Below are positions 1-7,541 of a DNA stretch of 31,650 nt, one piece after another. The stretch spans positions 1 through 31,650 of the forward strand of contig NZ_LSLK01000058.1 in NCBI RefSeq assembly GCF_002257705.1. The letters are read 5' to 3'. The notes beneath the pieces are model-generated. The model searched no databases, was not told where the DNA came from, and saw nothing but the letters and a program-made list of their open reading frames with translations. The DNA is from Sporomusa silvacetica DSM 10669. Lineage in GTDB: Bacteria; Bacillota; Negativicutes; Sporomusales; Sporomusaceae. Each line of letters opens with the position of its first letter. Positions within the stretch are counted from its first letter, which is position 1. The position numbers were made by a program, and so were the translations under genes.

Positions 1-7
1 TGGTGAT

Positions 8-90
8 AACAGCCAATGTGAACACCTCCGTATGATTGGGTTTGGTCGCTTTTATCATACATGAGTTCTCACATTGGTTGTTCTTTTTTA
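8..90 (+). terminator. Long hairpin with T tract, probable terminator of a gene left of the window
   Basis: Arms at 8-21 and 69-82 pair over 14 bp with one wobble. An inner pair (GTATGAT near 31-37 with ATCATAC at 54-60) extends the structure. A T-rich run follows at 81-89. The layout fits an intrinsic terminator on the plus strand for a gene outside the window. The loop is long for a terminator, so a transcribed structured leader is an alternative. Confidence 0.5.
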
Positions 91-153
91 TTCATTGGGA
101 GTGTTGCATTTCATTTTACAATGAACCGATAATAATTAAAATATAAAAAAGAC

Positions 154-182
154 TTTACTTTTCCCTAGTGTGATAGTATAAT
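154..182 (+). promoter_or_regulatory. Sigma-70 type promoter of the zinc-ribbon gene
   Basis: A -35 box TTTACT (154-159) and a perfect -10 box TATAAT (177-182) are separated by 17 bp. Transcription would begin near 189, giving a leader of about 112 nt before the gene at 301. The leader holds a small hairpin (CTTCTC at 224-229 with GAGAAG at 235-240). Confidence 0.7.
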
Positions 183-300
183 AAAAAATGTCCCTATAGG
201 CACAAGGAATATTTCCATTAGTCCTTCTCATTTAGAGAAGCCCAATGAGTAAATCTTCTAAAGTTAAGCCAGGGTAATCTTTATGAGGAGGTCATATAAC

Positions 301-615
301 ATGGCCGAAGACAAAACATTAACATGCCGCGATTGCGGCGCTGAGTTCGTATTCTCAGCATCAGAACAAGATTTCTTTGCAGAGAAAGGGTTCACCAATG
401 AACCTGGCCGTTGCCCGGATTGCCGTGCAGCTCGCAAACAACAAAACCGTGGTGGTTTTGGTGGTGGCCGCAGTTCCAACTTCCAACAACGCGAAATGCA
501 TGACGTAACCTGCGCAGCTTGTGGTTGCCAAACCCAAGTACCGTTCCGTCCAAGCAGCGATCGTCCTGTATATTGCAGAGACTGCTTTAGCCAACAAAAC
601 AACAGACGTTACTAG
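301..615 (+). CDS. Small double zinc-ribbon protein (zf-trcl / CxxC-x17-CxxC type)
   Basis: A 104-residue soluble protein with two treble-clef-like zinc ribbons. The first has Cys 9/12 and 38/41; the second has Cys 71/74 and 92/95, exactly the CxxC-x17-CxxC spacing of a named small domain family. A flexible Gly/Arg/Asn/Gln linker (about 45-65) joins them, and the C-terminus is rich in Gln, Asn and Arg. The start is ATG 301 rather than the in-frame ATG at 283, because GAGGAGG at 284-290 sits about ten bases upstream of 301. It is monocistronic, with its own promoter and a strong terminator. Such proteins are common in Firmicutes and their role is unknown; binding to nucleic acid or ribosomes is only a guess from the fold and basic tail. 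Confidence 0.9.
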   Translation: MAEDKTLTCRDCGAEFVFSASEQDFFAEKGFTNEPGRCPDCRAARKQQNRGGFGGGRSSNFQQREMHDVTCAACGCQTQVPFRPSSDRPVYCRDCFSQQNNRRY

Positions 616-620
616 GATAC

Positions 621-655
621 AAACCCCCTTGCTCCTGCAAGGGGGTTTCCTTATT
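621..655 (+). terminator. Intrinsic terminator of the zinc-ribbon gene
   Basis: A perfect 12-bp stem (621-632 with 637-648), C-rich on the left and G-rich on the right, with a 4-nt loop. It is followed by a T-rich tail and begins six bases after the stop codon. Confidence 0.9.
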
Positions 656-710
656 TTTACCCTAATAGAAAGTTTAACTTTCTTAAAACAGGATAAAAGC
701 AACATCACAT

Positions 711-740
711 CGGCTTGCGCCAAAAACTTGGCGCAAGCCG
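711..740. repeat. 13-bp perfect inverted repeat
   Basis: Arms CGGCTTGCGCCAA (711-723) and its exact complement (728-740) flank a 4-base loop. TGTTTTCTTTG follows on the plus strand, so it could be a second terminator. Its core GGCTTGNGCCAA recurs in the hairpin element at 3488-3501, which suggests a shared interspersed repeat. The rest of 616-865 shows nothing I can name. Confidence 0.5.
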
Positions 741-865
741 TGTTTTCTTTGAAGAAGCGTTTGATTGAATACTTCGTTGCCTTGCGCATTATAGAATATT
801 TGATCACAAAACATTTTCATCATCATAATTCCCCGGCCTCGCTCTGACAAGCCAATTGCTCAAAC

Positions 866-1100
866 TCATTGTCTACGTCCTTTACGCCTGGGGCGTTTCT
901 CGCCCAAATTTTTCTGCCTACTTACTCCAAATATTTCGAGCAAGTCAGAGGCGCCATCGCTCATCATGCAATATACTTCTCCCGGTTGAAAAATAGTAAA
1001 CCCGCCATTGTTTACTATTTTTCCGTGCTTCACTCCCCCAGGCGTATACCAAAAACCAACCTTATTTCCACAAAATATACATGCTAAATAAATTGAGCAA
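866..1100 (-). pseudogene. Open frame with zinc-ribbon-like start, probable remnant
   Basis: Downstream of and slightly overlapping the DUF1294 gene in another frame, the minus strand stays open for about 75 codons to a TGA at 866-868. It reads CIFCGNKVGFWYTPGG near the start and ends in a basic KRPRRKGRRQ tail. The composition looks coding, but there is no ATG, GTG or TTG before the Cys pair. It could be a decayed small gene or a product of a frameshift in its neighbour. It contains the 14-bp palindrome listed separately. Confidence 0.25.
988..1023. repeat. 14-bp perfect inverted repeat
   Basis: GAAAAATAGTAAAC (988-1001) and its exact complement (1010-1023) are separated by 8 bases. It lies about 40 bp after the stop of the DUF1294 gene on the minus strand. 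It may act as that operon's terminator although no separate T tract follows. Confidence 0.5.
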
Positions 1101-1322
1101 TAGCATCATCGGTATACCGATGACAAAACTTTTATGTAAAGTCTTATGACGATAAACATACATCCCTAGGAGTATACCGGCCGCACCAAACAATAATGCT
1201 ATCCAGAAGAATGTCCTTTCGCGAACTCTTCTAGCTCCTTTACGGGCAAAATGCTTATCCAGCCAAACCATTAAAAATGCGGCTAGGTTCCAACTACCAT
1301 ACAGCACTAACCAAATTAGCAT
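1062..1322 (-). CDS. DUF1294 family small membrane protein
   Basis: An 86-residue integral membrane protein. The N-terminal helix, the DKHFARKGARRVRE segment after it, and the conserved HKT motif (about residues 60-62) match the DUF1294 family, whose function is unknown. A second hydrophobic helix lies around residues 38-56 and a third at the C-terminus. ATG 1322 lies 2 nt after the stop of the secreted protein gene upstream, so the two are almost certainly translationally coupled in one transcript. Length is normal for the short form of the family. Confidence 0.85.
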   Translation of the reverse strand: MLIWLVLYGSWNLAAFLMVWLDKHFARKGARRVRERTFFWIALLFGAAGILLGMYVYRHKTLHKSFVIGIPMMLLLNLFSMYILWK

Positions 1323-1324
1323 AT

Positions 1325-2185
1325 CTAGATAAGCTTGGTGGGCAGACTATTCACTTTAACTTCATTGGGAATAACAATCTTATCTACATTATTAAATTTA
1401 GAAAAAACTACAGTTGTAGCCAGTCTAGTATTGCTAAATACGCCCTGAATGATCGACTTCTGTTCGGCAGGAACCACCTTATCATTAGCAATATTATTAC
1501 CAATCGCAGCTAAAATTCCCGACATATCTATATCACTTTTGACAATAGTAGCCGTTTCTTTGTTAATCGTTACCTGGTATGTAAAATCACCTAAATTCTT
1601 AAAAAGTTCGTCTGAGAAGCTTACTTTTTTCATATTGGTAGAATTCATAGCCCGTTCCAAATTTTCCTTTAAATAACTTCCATCCATAGTAACCGCAAAG
1701 ACCGCTACCTCAGCAGTCTCCTCAACTGGAATCACACTGGTAATGGCTTTAGAATAGTTAGCATATTCATCAAGCGGGTTATACTGGGGTATAGACTGTT
1801 TCTCCCAATGACCATTCATATTGGAGTATATCGCAAATTGCCCTTTAGTTTCTTCAATATATTGCACAATCTTTTGCTCATTTTTAGCAGAGGCATCGCC
1901 TACGGTAATGGTCATAACATTTTTGGCCACCATCGGTTTTACTTGCGCATCACATTCGCCGTTCATAACCATGTTCATGGTTTGACCTAAGAAAGACATA
2001 GAACCGGTAGTTTCTAATGTCATATGGTAACTTTTAAGTGCAAACAATTTCTCATAGGCCTTAACCACAAGTTCCTTGTGATCGTCATTTATTGCCGCTA
2101 TGGCATTACCGATACTGCAAACAGAAAATAACATTGTCATTAGACAAACCATTATTATTTTTGACAAAAATTTTACTCTACTCAT
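1325..2185 (-). CDS. Secreted DUF6612-like protein of unknown function
   Basis: A 286-residue exported protein. Residues 1 to about 30 form a signal peptide (basic MSRVK, long hydrophobic core, AIA cleavage site). There is no convincing lipobox Cys at the processing point. The mature part alternates beta strands with repeated phrases on sensitivity to a 'target' surface (LKSYHMTLETTGSMSF, MTITVGDASA, FTYQVTINKET), the pattern of the LolA/LppX-like hollow barrel found in DUF6612 proteins, which may hold a lipid or hydrophobic ligand. AAGGAG lies 7 nt before ATG 2185. It is followed at once by the DUF1294 membrane protein. Family assignment comes from general resemblance and is moderate. Confidence 0.7.
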   Translation of the reverse strand: MSRVKFLSKIIMVCLMTMLFSVCSIGNAIAAINDDHKELVVKAYEKLFALKSYHMTLETTGSMSFLGQTMNMVMNGECDAQVKPMVAKNVMTITVGDASAKNEQKIVQYIEETKGQFAIYSNMNGHWEKQSIPQYNPLDEYANYSKAITSVIPVEETAEVAVFAVTMDGSYLKENLERAMNSTNMKKVSFSDELFKNLGDFTYQVTINKETATIVKSDIDMSGILAAIGNNIANDKVVPAEQKSIIQGVFSNTRLATTVVFSKFNNVDKIVIPNEVKVNSLPTKLI

Positions 2186-2221
2186 CTAATCGCTCCTTTT
2201 CTGGTAAGCCGAGGAATTTAA

Positions 2222-2389
2222 GGATTCTATTCTAATTTTATCTTTTTCTATCAGCCAAAAGAAATATCCTCCATTTCCAAAAATAAAGTTGGAGATTATT
2301 TCCTTGTAGATGCTGCTTTACATCAAGGACTATGGCTACGCCGTTACTACAATATTGGCAGCACCATTAAGGGTGCGGAAATTAAATAA
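2222..2389 (+). pseudogene. Orphan C-terminal coding remnant
   Basis: The plus strand is open for 55 codons from just after a stop at 2219-2221 to TAA 2387-2389, with no start codon of its own. It ends in a protein-like sequence with the segments VGDYFLVDAALHQGLWLRRYY and NIGSTIKGAEIK. It looks like the tail of a lost gene converging on the minus-strand gene that stops at 2391. The aromatic/basic pattern loosely recalls the final strands of outer membrane beta-barrels, which would suit a diderm host, but I cannot name the family. Confidence 0.3.
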
Positions 2390-2390
2390 C

Positions 2391-3455
2391 TTACTGTGGA
2401 GCAACGATAATCTTTACTGGTAAGTTCGATCCACCTGGCGGACTGAAGGTAAACGACAGTGGATCACCGCTTTCAAAAGTACCTAAGAACGCAAAATCCT
2501 GCTGTTTATTACTCCCGAAATACAACCTATCACGTGGTATTGCCAGTGGACTCCAATATACCGCAGGATGGTTTATCTTTATAGCACCAGCATAGTGCCC
2601 ACCTATCGGCACAAGATAACATGCAATTCTACTGCCTTTTTTAGAAGGAAGCAGCACTTGATAGACGACGCCATAGTTTCCATAATTGACAACCTCGCTG
2701 CCATCAGTAGCATCAAAACCCTGCAAGTAAGCATCTACGCGATTGTCTGCTAAGGTTATGCCTATTGCCCCATCATGAACTGGATCATAATCATCAAGCG
2801 GAGAAATTTCCCGGTTGGCCCCCTCAAATGTACCCCGTAAATGGCATTGATCTGCCGGTAGTACCTTCAAGGTTTTGGAAAAATTCACACTATCTTCATT
2901 GACGGGTAGCATCACGACTTTCACATTGATCGGGCCATCGACTGAAAAATCATAAATACCATTAATCAGCATATTAGGCATCATCATGGATTCTATACCT
3001 GCTGCTAATTGCTTCACGCCCCCTGGAGGAATATTTATCTGGTAAGAAGCGCTCTTGTTTTCCGAAAAATATTGTGTCTGTGCTTCCTTTCCTACCGCCA
3101 TCCAGTTGTATCCCGGTCCACCAAGGCTAGCTTGACTGACAGTAACATACACAGTTTTTTTCCCCTTATTTTCTAATAGTACTGCCATCTTTTTAACATC
3201 ACTTGAGGCGTTAACATGGTAGAAGAATAAACGCACCTTTCCTGCTACCATGTCTTGATACAAAATACCATCATGTTCAACCATCTCCGGACTATCTGAG
3301 AATAGAAGTTTACCACCTGCTGAGCTACTTTTCACTTCCAACTCTGGAAGATTATCAACATCTAAACCACTAGGCCCTAAGGCGGCAAATGTAGCCCCAC
3401 CTCCCCAGTTTCCGATCACCATCACAACCAAAATCAGCATCAGTACTTGTTTCAT
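2391..3455 (-). CDS. Secreted protein of the copper-amine-oxidase-associated type
   Basis: A 354-residue exported protein with an N-terminal signal peptide (about 1-25, ending ATFAA). The mature sequence is rich in beta structure. The phrases VEHDGILYQD, VRLFFYHVNA, LPADQCHLRGTFEG, VNYGNYGVVYQV and the closing FSPPGGSNLPVKI are characteristic of a Firmicutes secreted family often annotated as copper amine oxidase N-terminal-domain proteins. In this copy no such repeat domain is visible, only the large conserved region. No enzymatic motif is seen, so an envelope or surface role is inferred. GGGGG lies 6 nt before ATG 3455. It stands alone between a remnant and a multi-hairpin element. Confidence 0.7.
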   Translation of the reverse strand: MKQVLMLILVVMVIGNWGGGATFAALGPSGLDVDNLPELEVKSSSAGGKLLFSDSPEMVEHDGILYQDMVAGKVRLFFYHVNASSDVKKMAVLLENKGKKTVYVTVSQASLGGPGYNWMAVGKEAQTQYFSENKSASYQINIPPGGVKQLAAGIESMMMPNMLINGIYDFSVDGPINVKVVMLPVNEDSVNFSKTLKVLPADQCHLRGTFEGANREISPLDDYDPVHDGAIGITLADNRVDAYLQGFDATDGSEVVNYGNYGVVYQVLLPSKKGSRIACYLVPIGGHYAGAIKINHPAVYWSPLAIPRDRLYFGSNKQQDFAFLGTFESGDPLSFTFSPPGGSNLPVKIIVAPQ

Positions 3456-3472
3456 AGTGTCCCCCTACGGAT

Positions 3473-3501
3473 AATATAAGATAAGAATTGGCTTGTGCCA
3501 A
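3473..3501 (-). promoter_or_regulatory. Candidate promoter of the secreted protein gene
   Basis: On the minus strand TTGGCA (3501-3496) and TATATT (3478-3473) are 17 bp apart. The -35 box is one arm of the outermost hairpin of the neighbouring repeat element. The predicted start near 3466 leaves a very short leader, so this is tentative. Confidence 0.35.
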
Positions 3502-3625
3502 GTCCTTTAGGACGGCCGATTTGCTGTGCCATCCATGGCGCAATCGGCACTAGCGCCATCCGGGCGCGTCGCCGGCAGAAGCCTTAGTCGTTCTATCCAG
3601 GGAAAGTTATGCTTTCCCTCTGGAT
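3488..3625. repeat. Cluster of consecutive hairpins, candidate interspersed repeat
   Basis: Five neighbouring inverted repeats fill 138 bp: TTGGC/GCCAA (3488-3501), GTCCT/AGGAC (3502-3513), a nested pair (3515-3524 with 3540-3548, enclosing GCCAT/ATGGC at 3528-3539), GCGCC/GGCGC (3553-3567), and ATCCAG plus GGAAAG with its complement (3595-3625). It is more GC-rich than its surroundings. The likely promoter of the next gene lies downstream of it on the minus strand, which argues for a DNA-level repeat over a riboswitch. Confidence 0.55.
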
Positions 3626-3718
3626 AAAGAAAAAATAAACAACTCTTTTAAATTCTGCTAAACTATGAAATATCCTGCAACAATTTGTATTTTTAAGTCA
3701 GATAATAAGGCATAAGAA

Positions 3719-3760
3719 AAAACCACGATTTTCCTACCATATCAGGAAGATCGCGGTTTT
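3719..3760 (-). terminator. Intrinsic terminator of the HD-GYP gene, possibly bidirectional
   Basis: A 17-bp stem (3719-3735 with 3744-3760) has one A-C mismatch and one wobble and an 8-base loop. Read on the minus strand it ends in a run of Ts (TTTTTTCTTAT) about 30-75 bp after the HD-GYP stop codon. Confidence 0.8.
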
Positions 3761-3791
3761 ATCATTTACAATTTTCAAAACATTGTCCCTA

Positions 3792-4934
3792 TCATACATT
3801 TTTCCCTTTAATATAATTAGTAGGAATATATTCAGTATAGCCCTGGGTGTGACCGGCATTTATCTCGTCAAAATCCACGATGAAGAGTTCCGGGTTTTTC
3901 TCCAAATCAAGTTCAATAAGCTTGTTGACTTCGGTACCATCCTCGCTGGAGATAATGCGAACCACAGGAGTATTTTTACTCTTTATGCCAACTCCTAGAA
4001 TCAAGGCACTTTGCCGGTTATTAAGCCGTACCGTTTTGCCCATGGGATAGATGGCCACATTCTGGTTAAATTTATCGACAAGCTCAGGATTAAAATATTC
4101 TCCTGCCGCCTTGTTCAAAATAGCAGCCGCATAATACACAGGAGTAGGACGGCGATGCGGCATTCCCGCAATCAACCGGTCATACACATCGGCAATACTG
4201 ATAATTTGCGCATACTCGGAAATGGCATCTCCCTTAAGCCCCATAGGATAACCGCTGCCATTCCAGCGTTCATGATGTTGAAAACAAGCATTGATAATAT
4301 CAATAGATAAGTTCTTATTTTGCCGCAAAATCTCTAATGAGTAAAAAGTATGCTGCTTGTATTCCTCCATACCTTCATTGGTTAAATAATTAGGATATTG
4401 CAGCGCTAAGTTTCTGGAAAATTTAATCTTGCCAACATCGTGAAACATAGCCGCCAAGCCCAATTCATACAGCTGCTTATTATCATATCCTTTGGCAAGA
4501 CCGGTCATGACCGACAAAATGCACGTATTTACCGCATGTGAAAACATATATTCTTCCTTACGGCGTATATCCAAAAGATGAATCATATTTTCCGGCTTTT
4601 GGTCAAGCTGGTTGACCAAGTCGCTGACAATGTTTTTTATTCGATCAAGCTTTACCCCTTTGCCGAGACGAAAGTGGTTAATAACCTCACGTGCAGCTAT
4701 CATTGCCTGCTGCCGCTGTTTGGGGTCATCGCGGTCCTCTTCTATTCCCTTAGCAATCTCTGGGATTTGGGGATCTCCAACAAACAAAGATATAATCCCC
4801 TTATCGCGAAGATACTGAATATATCTTTCCTTTATTTCTATGCCCTCATGCAATAAAACGGTACCATCGGCTGCCATGAGCGGCTTTGATAAATACATAC
4901 CTGGCTGTATTTCATCTAATGATATGCTCTGCAT
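3792..4934 (-). CDS. HD-GYP domain cyclic-di-GMP phosphodiesterase
   Basis: A 380-residue cytoplasmic protein. An N-terminal DUF3391-like region (about 1-60, LDEIQPGMYLSKPL) precedes the HD-GYP domain (about 120-300). Metal and catalytic signatures are present: H133, the HD pair at 165-166 within FHDVGKIKFSR, H220-H221, and the diagnostic HHERWNGSGYP at 220-230. A C-terminal beta-rich extension (about 305-365) is usual for this Firmicutes subgroup. The domain hydrolyses cyclic di-GMP, lowering that second messenger. All key residues are intact, so it is expected to be active. No receiver or membrane segment is present, so its input signal is unknown. The ribosome binding site AGAGGTGG lies 4 nt before ATG, and the gene is monocistronic. 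Confidence 0.93.
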   Translation of the reverse strand: MQSISLDEIQPGMYLSKPLMAADGTVLLHEGIEIKERYIQYLRDKGIISLFVGDPQIPEIAKGIEEDRDDPKQRQQAMIAAREVINHFRLGKGVKLDRIKNIVSDLVNQLDQKPENMIHLLDIRRKEEYMFSHAVNTCILSVMTGLAKGYDNKQLYELGLAAMFHDVGKIKFSRNLALQYPNYLTNEGMEEYKQHTFYSLEILRQNKNLSIDIINACFQHHERWNGSGYPMGLKGDAISEYAQIISIADVYDRLIAGMPHRRPTPVYYAAAILNKAAGEYFNPELVDKFNQNVAIYPMGKTVRLNNRQSALILGVGIKSKNTPVVRIISSEDGTEVNKLIELDLEKNPELFIVDFDEINAGHTQGYTEYIPTNYIKGKNV

Positions 4935-4972
4935 AAAACCACCTCTTACAATAAGTATTATGTTGCCACCCT

Positions 4973-4978
4973 ATTATA
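4973..4978 (-). promoter_or_regulatory. Candidate -10 box of the HD-GYP gene
   Basis: A perfect TATAAT on the minus strand 39 bp before the start codon. No convincing -35 hexamer is present at 16-18 bp, so an activated or weak promoter is possible. Confidence 0.35.
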
Positions 4979-5061
4979 TATATCGAGAATAGTAACAAAA
5001 TACTTAAAGCTGAATGGCCAACAAAATTCGACAACGTCAGGACACGGTACTATTTTCTTAT

Positions 5062-5238
5062 TTATCCTATACTTACTTTGACAAATTTTACAATTTCATA
5101 CCACAATACAGCAACGCAAGCAATTCCTGCTGCTAATAGCAACTGACTAATAGATAACGGCGCCAACTTTAAAAATACAGTGAGCATTCTTAAGATAGCA
5201 CCTAAAGGCTGCTTCCTAATACCATACTTTCTCTGCAC
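5062..5238 (-). pseudogene. C-terminal tail of a P-type cation-transporting ATPase
   Basis: A 58-codon frame on the minus strand from GTG 5238 to TAA 5062. Its end reads LTVFLKLAPLSISQLLLAAG and then VAVLWYEIVKFVK, the layout of the last transmembrane helices of Ca2+-type P-type ATPases (PLS..QWLL.......VEIVK). Nothing upstream encodes the rest of such a protein: the upstream 140 nt hold only the neighbouring transporter's terminator. A weak AGGA precedes the GTG. Most likely a remnant of deletion or rearrangement; a free-standing 58-residue membrane peptide is less likely. Confidence 0.4.
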
Positions 5239-5286
5239 TCATTTTTCCTAATTTCAATAGACTTTTCACTTACCATATACAAAGAA

Positions 5287-5328
5287 AGCAACATCGTTTT
5301 ACCGCCAAAACGGTTAAACGATGCTGCT
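5287..5328 (-). terminator. Terminator of the amino acid ABC transporter operon
   Basis: Arms at 5287-5299 and 5316-5328 pair over 13 bp with one mismatch, and an inner ACCG/CGGT pair extends the hairpin. It lies about 50 nt after the last permease stop codon, with a TTTCTTTG tail on the minus strand. Confidence 0.7.
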
Positions 5329-5376
5329 ACATACGGACCTAGCCTTCATAAGATAAAGTTATCCTAGTTATTCTGC

Positions 5377-6027
5377 TTAAGAACTGCTCAACGCCATTCG
5401 ACGTTGTAATAACCGAGCATAGGTTGATAGTGCATAATTTAATATGAAATAAGTGACGGCAATCATCCCAAAGAGAGTAAACACTTGAGCCGTCGTACCA
5501 TATTTACCCATAATAATCATACCTTTACCGGTTAGTTCTTCAATACCGACAGCCCAAACAAAAGATGTATCTTTTATAACCGTAGTCCCCTGCGAAACAA
5601 GGGGTGGAATCATATTTTTCAGCGCCTGGGGCAGCACAATATACCGAAGAACCTGGACATAATTCAAACCTTGAGATTTGCCCGCCTCCCATTGTCCACG
5701 TGGGATAGAGTTCAATCCACCACGAACTATTTCCGCAACAATAGCCGATGTAAATACCGTCATAGCAGCGATCCCTGCCTGCACTGGCGGTAAATTGGTC
5801 ATAAACCTAAATCCGAGAATGAACAATAAGGTTGGGGTATTTCGCACTATTTCCACATATACGGCTGCAATTGGTGAAAAAAAACGCTGACCTGAAAACC
5901 GAGCTACACCCAAAACAATACCCAGCGCTAGACTAAGCACAATGGATGAGATAGCAATTTCAAGCGTAATTAGCAATCCATCAGCTAAAAATAAGAGAAT
6001 TTCAGGTTTAAAAAGATCACTAATCAT
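5377..6027 (-). CDS. Polar amino acid ABC transporter permease (second subunit)
   Basis: A 216-residue inner membrane permease of the His/Glu/Gln/Arg/opine family. About five hydrophobic helices are visible. The EAA loop that docks on the ATPase reads EAGKSQGLNYVQVLRYIVLP around residues 118-137. Its ATG overlaps the stop of the first permease gene (ATGA), so the two are translationally coupled and should form a heterodimeric channel. Length is normal. The substrate cannot be fixed from the permease alone. Confidence 0.92.
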   Translation of the reverse strand: MISDLFKPEILLFLADGLLITLEIAISSIVLSLALGIVLGVARFSGQRFFSPIAAVYVEIVRNTPTLLFILGFRFMTNLPPVQAGIAAMTVFTSAIVAEIVRGGLNSIPRGQWEAGKSQGLNYVQVLRYIVLPQALKNMIPPLVSQGTTVIKDTSFVWAVGIEELTGKGMIIMGKYGTTAQVFTLFGMIAVTYFILNYALSTYARLLQRRMALSSS

Positions 6028-6695
6028 GCATTCACCTCCGCCTTTTGCTCCAGTTTTCTAGCATAAGCTGCCAGTGGCAGGCAAAGAATAATATACAGTA
6101 CCCCTGTCGCAACATAGGCTGGGCCGTAGTACAGGTTAGTAGACGACCAGGAATCAGCATGATACATAAGTTCTCCCCCTGCCACCATCGCCAATACAGA
6201 AGTATTTTTTATCAGACTTACTGCTTGATTTGTCAGCGGAGGAAGAGCCATCCGTTTCGCCTGTGGAAGAATAATATGGCGCATAGCACTCCAGAAGGAA
6301 AAGCCTTGTGAATATGCGGCCTCAAGCTGCCCTCTCGGAACAGCTTGGATGCCAGCACGTACAACCTCGGAGATATATGCTCCATGATAAATGCCTACCC
6401 CTAATACACCTACCGCGAAGACAGGCAGCATCACACCAAGGTGAGGCAACCCATGATAAAGAAAAAACACCTGAATTACCAACGGGGTATTTTGAATGCT
6501 TTCTACATACACCCGCGTAATCACTTGAAAAGACTTAAGCTTAGAACTGCCTAATACACCAAACAGAACACCTAACGCCAAGGCCAACACGAGCGCAAAA
6601 AACGATACCAGCACCGTATTAGCAAAACCTTCTCCAAATACGGCCCAATCGTGAGCTAATGCGACCCACTTATAGTCCGCAAAAGGTCCGTTCAC
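6024..6695 (-). CDS. Polar amino acid ABC transporter permease (first subunit)
   Basis: A 223-residue inner membrane permease homologous to its downstream partner. The EAA loop EAAYSQGFSFWSAMRHIILP lies at about residues 123-142. The start is GTG 6695, whose G is the last base of the TAG stop of the binding-protein gene (TAGTG), so translation is coupled. With the second permease it forms the membrane channel. The N-terminus is predicted to face the outside before the first helix, as is usual in this family. Confidence 0.92.
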   Translation of the reverse strand: MNGPFADYKWVALAHDWAVFGEGFANTVLVSFFALVLALALGVLFGVLGSSKLKSFQVITRVYVESIQNTPLVIQVFFLYHGLPHLGVMLPVFAVGVLGVGIYHGAYISEVVRAGIQAVPRGQLEAAYSQGFSFWSAMRHIILPQAKRMALPPLTNQAVSLIKNTSVLAMVAGGELMYHADSWSSTNLYYGPAYVATGVLYIILCLPLAAYARKLEQKAEVNA

Positions 6696-7507
6696 TATTT
6701 AATACCCCACTTTTGAATTAATTTATCTAATTCACCATTTTGTTTCATTTCAGCAATCACTTCATCTACGGCTTTAGCCAATGCAGTGTTAGATTTTTTA
6801 GAAGCCACACCATACTCCTGGGGCGCAAAGCGATCGTTTAAGATGGTAGTGCTGTCATCAAGATAACCGGCTAAGATTGATCCATCAACTGAGAATACAT
6901 CAACACGGCCTGAGTCTAGAGCAGTCTTAATTTCAGGATAGGTACCAAACTCAAGGAACTGAACCTTAGCGCCAGCCTTATCGGCTTCTTCCTGCAGTGC
7001 TTTACGACTAGTCGCGCTTTGTGCCACACCGATTTTCTTCCCATTCATATCTTTAACAGACTGAATACCCGAACTTTTCTTAACCATCATGGCAACGCCA
7101 TCCTTAAAGTATGGCTCGGAAAAATTATAACTTTGTTTGCGTTCATCAGTAATGGTAAATGTGGCAATTACCAAATCAATTTCACCATTATCAAGTAAAG
7201 GGCCTCGTGTCTTAGCAGTTACGCCTTGGACATCAACCTTAGTAGGGTCACCAAGAATTTTTTTAGCAACAGCCCGGGCAATATCAATTTCTAAGCCGTC
7301 AATCTTATTCGTTTGCGGATCTTTAAAACCGAACTTTGGTACATCAACCTTAACGCCAACTTTTAGTGCGCCGCGGTCTTTAATCGCTTTAATATCAGCT
7401 GCACCATCACCCTGCGCACTTTGTGCCGGCTTATTTGTGCCACAGCCGACTACCAGAAGCCCAAATATCATTACTATACATAATAAAAAAGCACTAAAAC
7501 GTTTCAT
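6695..7507 (-). CDS. Polar amino acid ABC transporter substrate-binding lipoprotein
   Basis: A 270-residue exported solute-binding protein (family 3). A signal peptide ends in the lipobox LVVGC (Cys 22), so it is lipid-anchored outside the cytoplasm. The SBP_bac_3 fold follows: GALKVGVKVDVPKFGF, then DGLEIDIARAVAKKI, then FTITDERKQSYNFSEPYF. The start chosen is ATG 7507, nine bases after AGAGGA, and not the in-frame ATG at 7516 that abuts that site. The binding pattern is like glutamate/glutamine/aspartate or cystine proteins, and the ligand is not decided here. It is followed by two permeases. Confidence 0.92.
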   Translation of the reverse strand: MKRFSAFLLCIVMIFGLLVVGCGTNKPAQSAQGDGAADIKAIKDRGALKVGVKVDVPKFGFKDPQTNKIDGLEIDIARAVAKKILGDPTKVDVQGVTAKTRGPLLDNGEIDLVIATFTITDERKQSYNFSEPYFKDGVAMMVKKSSGIQSVKDMNGKKIGVAQSATSRKALQEEADKAGAKVQFLEFGTYPEIKTALDSGRVDVFSVDGSILAGYLDDSTTILNDRFAPQEYGVASKKSNTALAKAVDEVIAEMKQNGELDKLIQKWGIK

Positions 7508-7541
7508 ACTCACCATTCCTCTTTTTATAATAGTTTACTTA

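Noticed and set aside
683..826. 47-codon minus-strand frame starting with three ATGs
   Set aside because: It runs straight through the perfect 13-bp inverted repeat at 711-740 and shows no family resemblance; better explained as chance.
869..1087. Plus-strand 72-codon open frame
   Set aside because: No good ribosome binding site and no recognisable motif; the opposite strand looks more coding-like.
3488..3625. Cyclic-di-GMP riboswitch upstream of the secreted protein gene
   Set aside because: None of the conserved GEMM core sequences is present on either strand, and the likely promoter lies downstream of the element.
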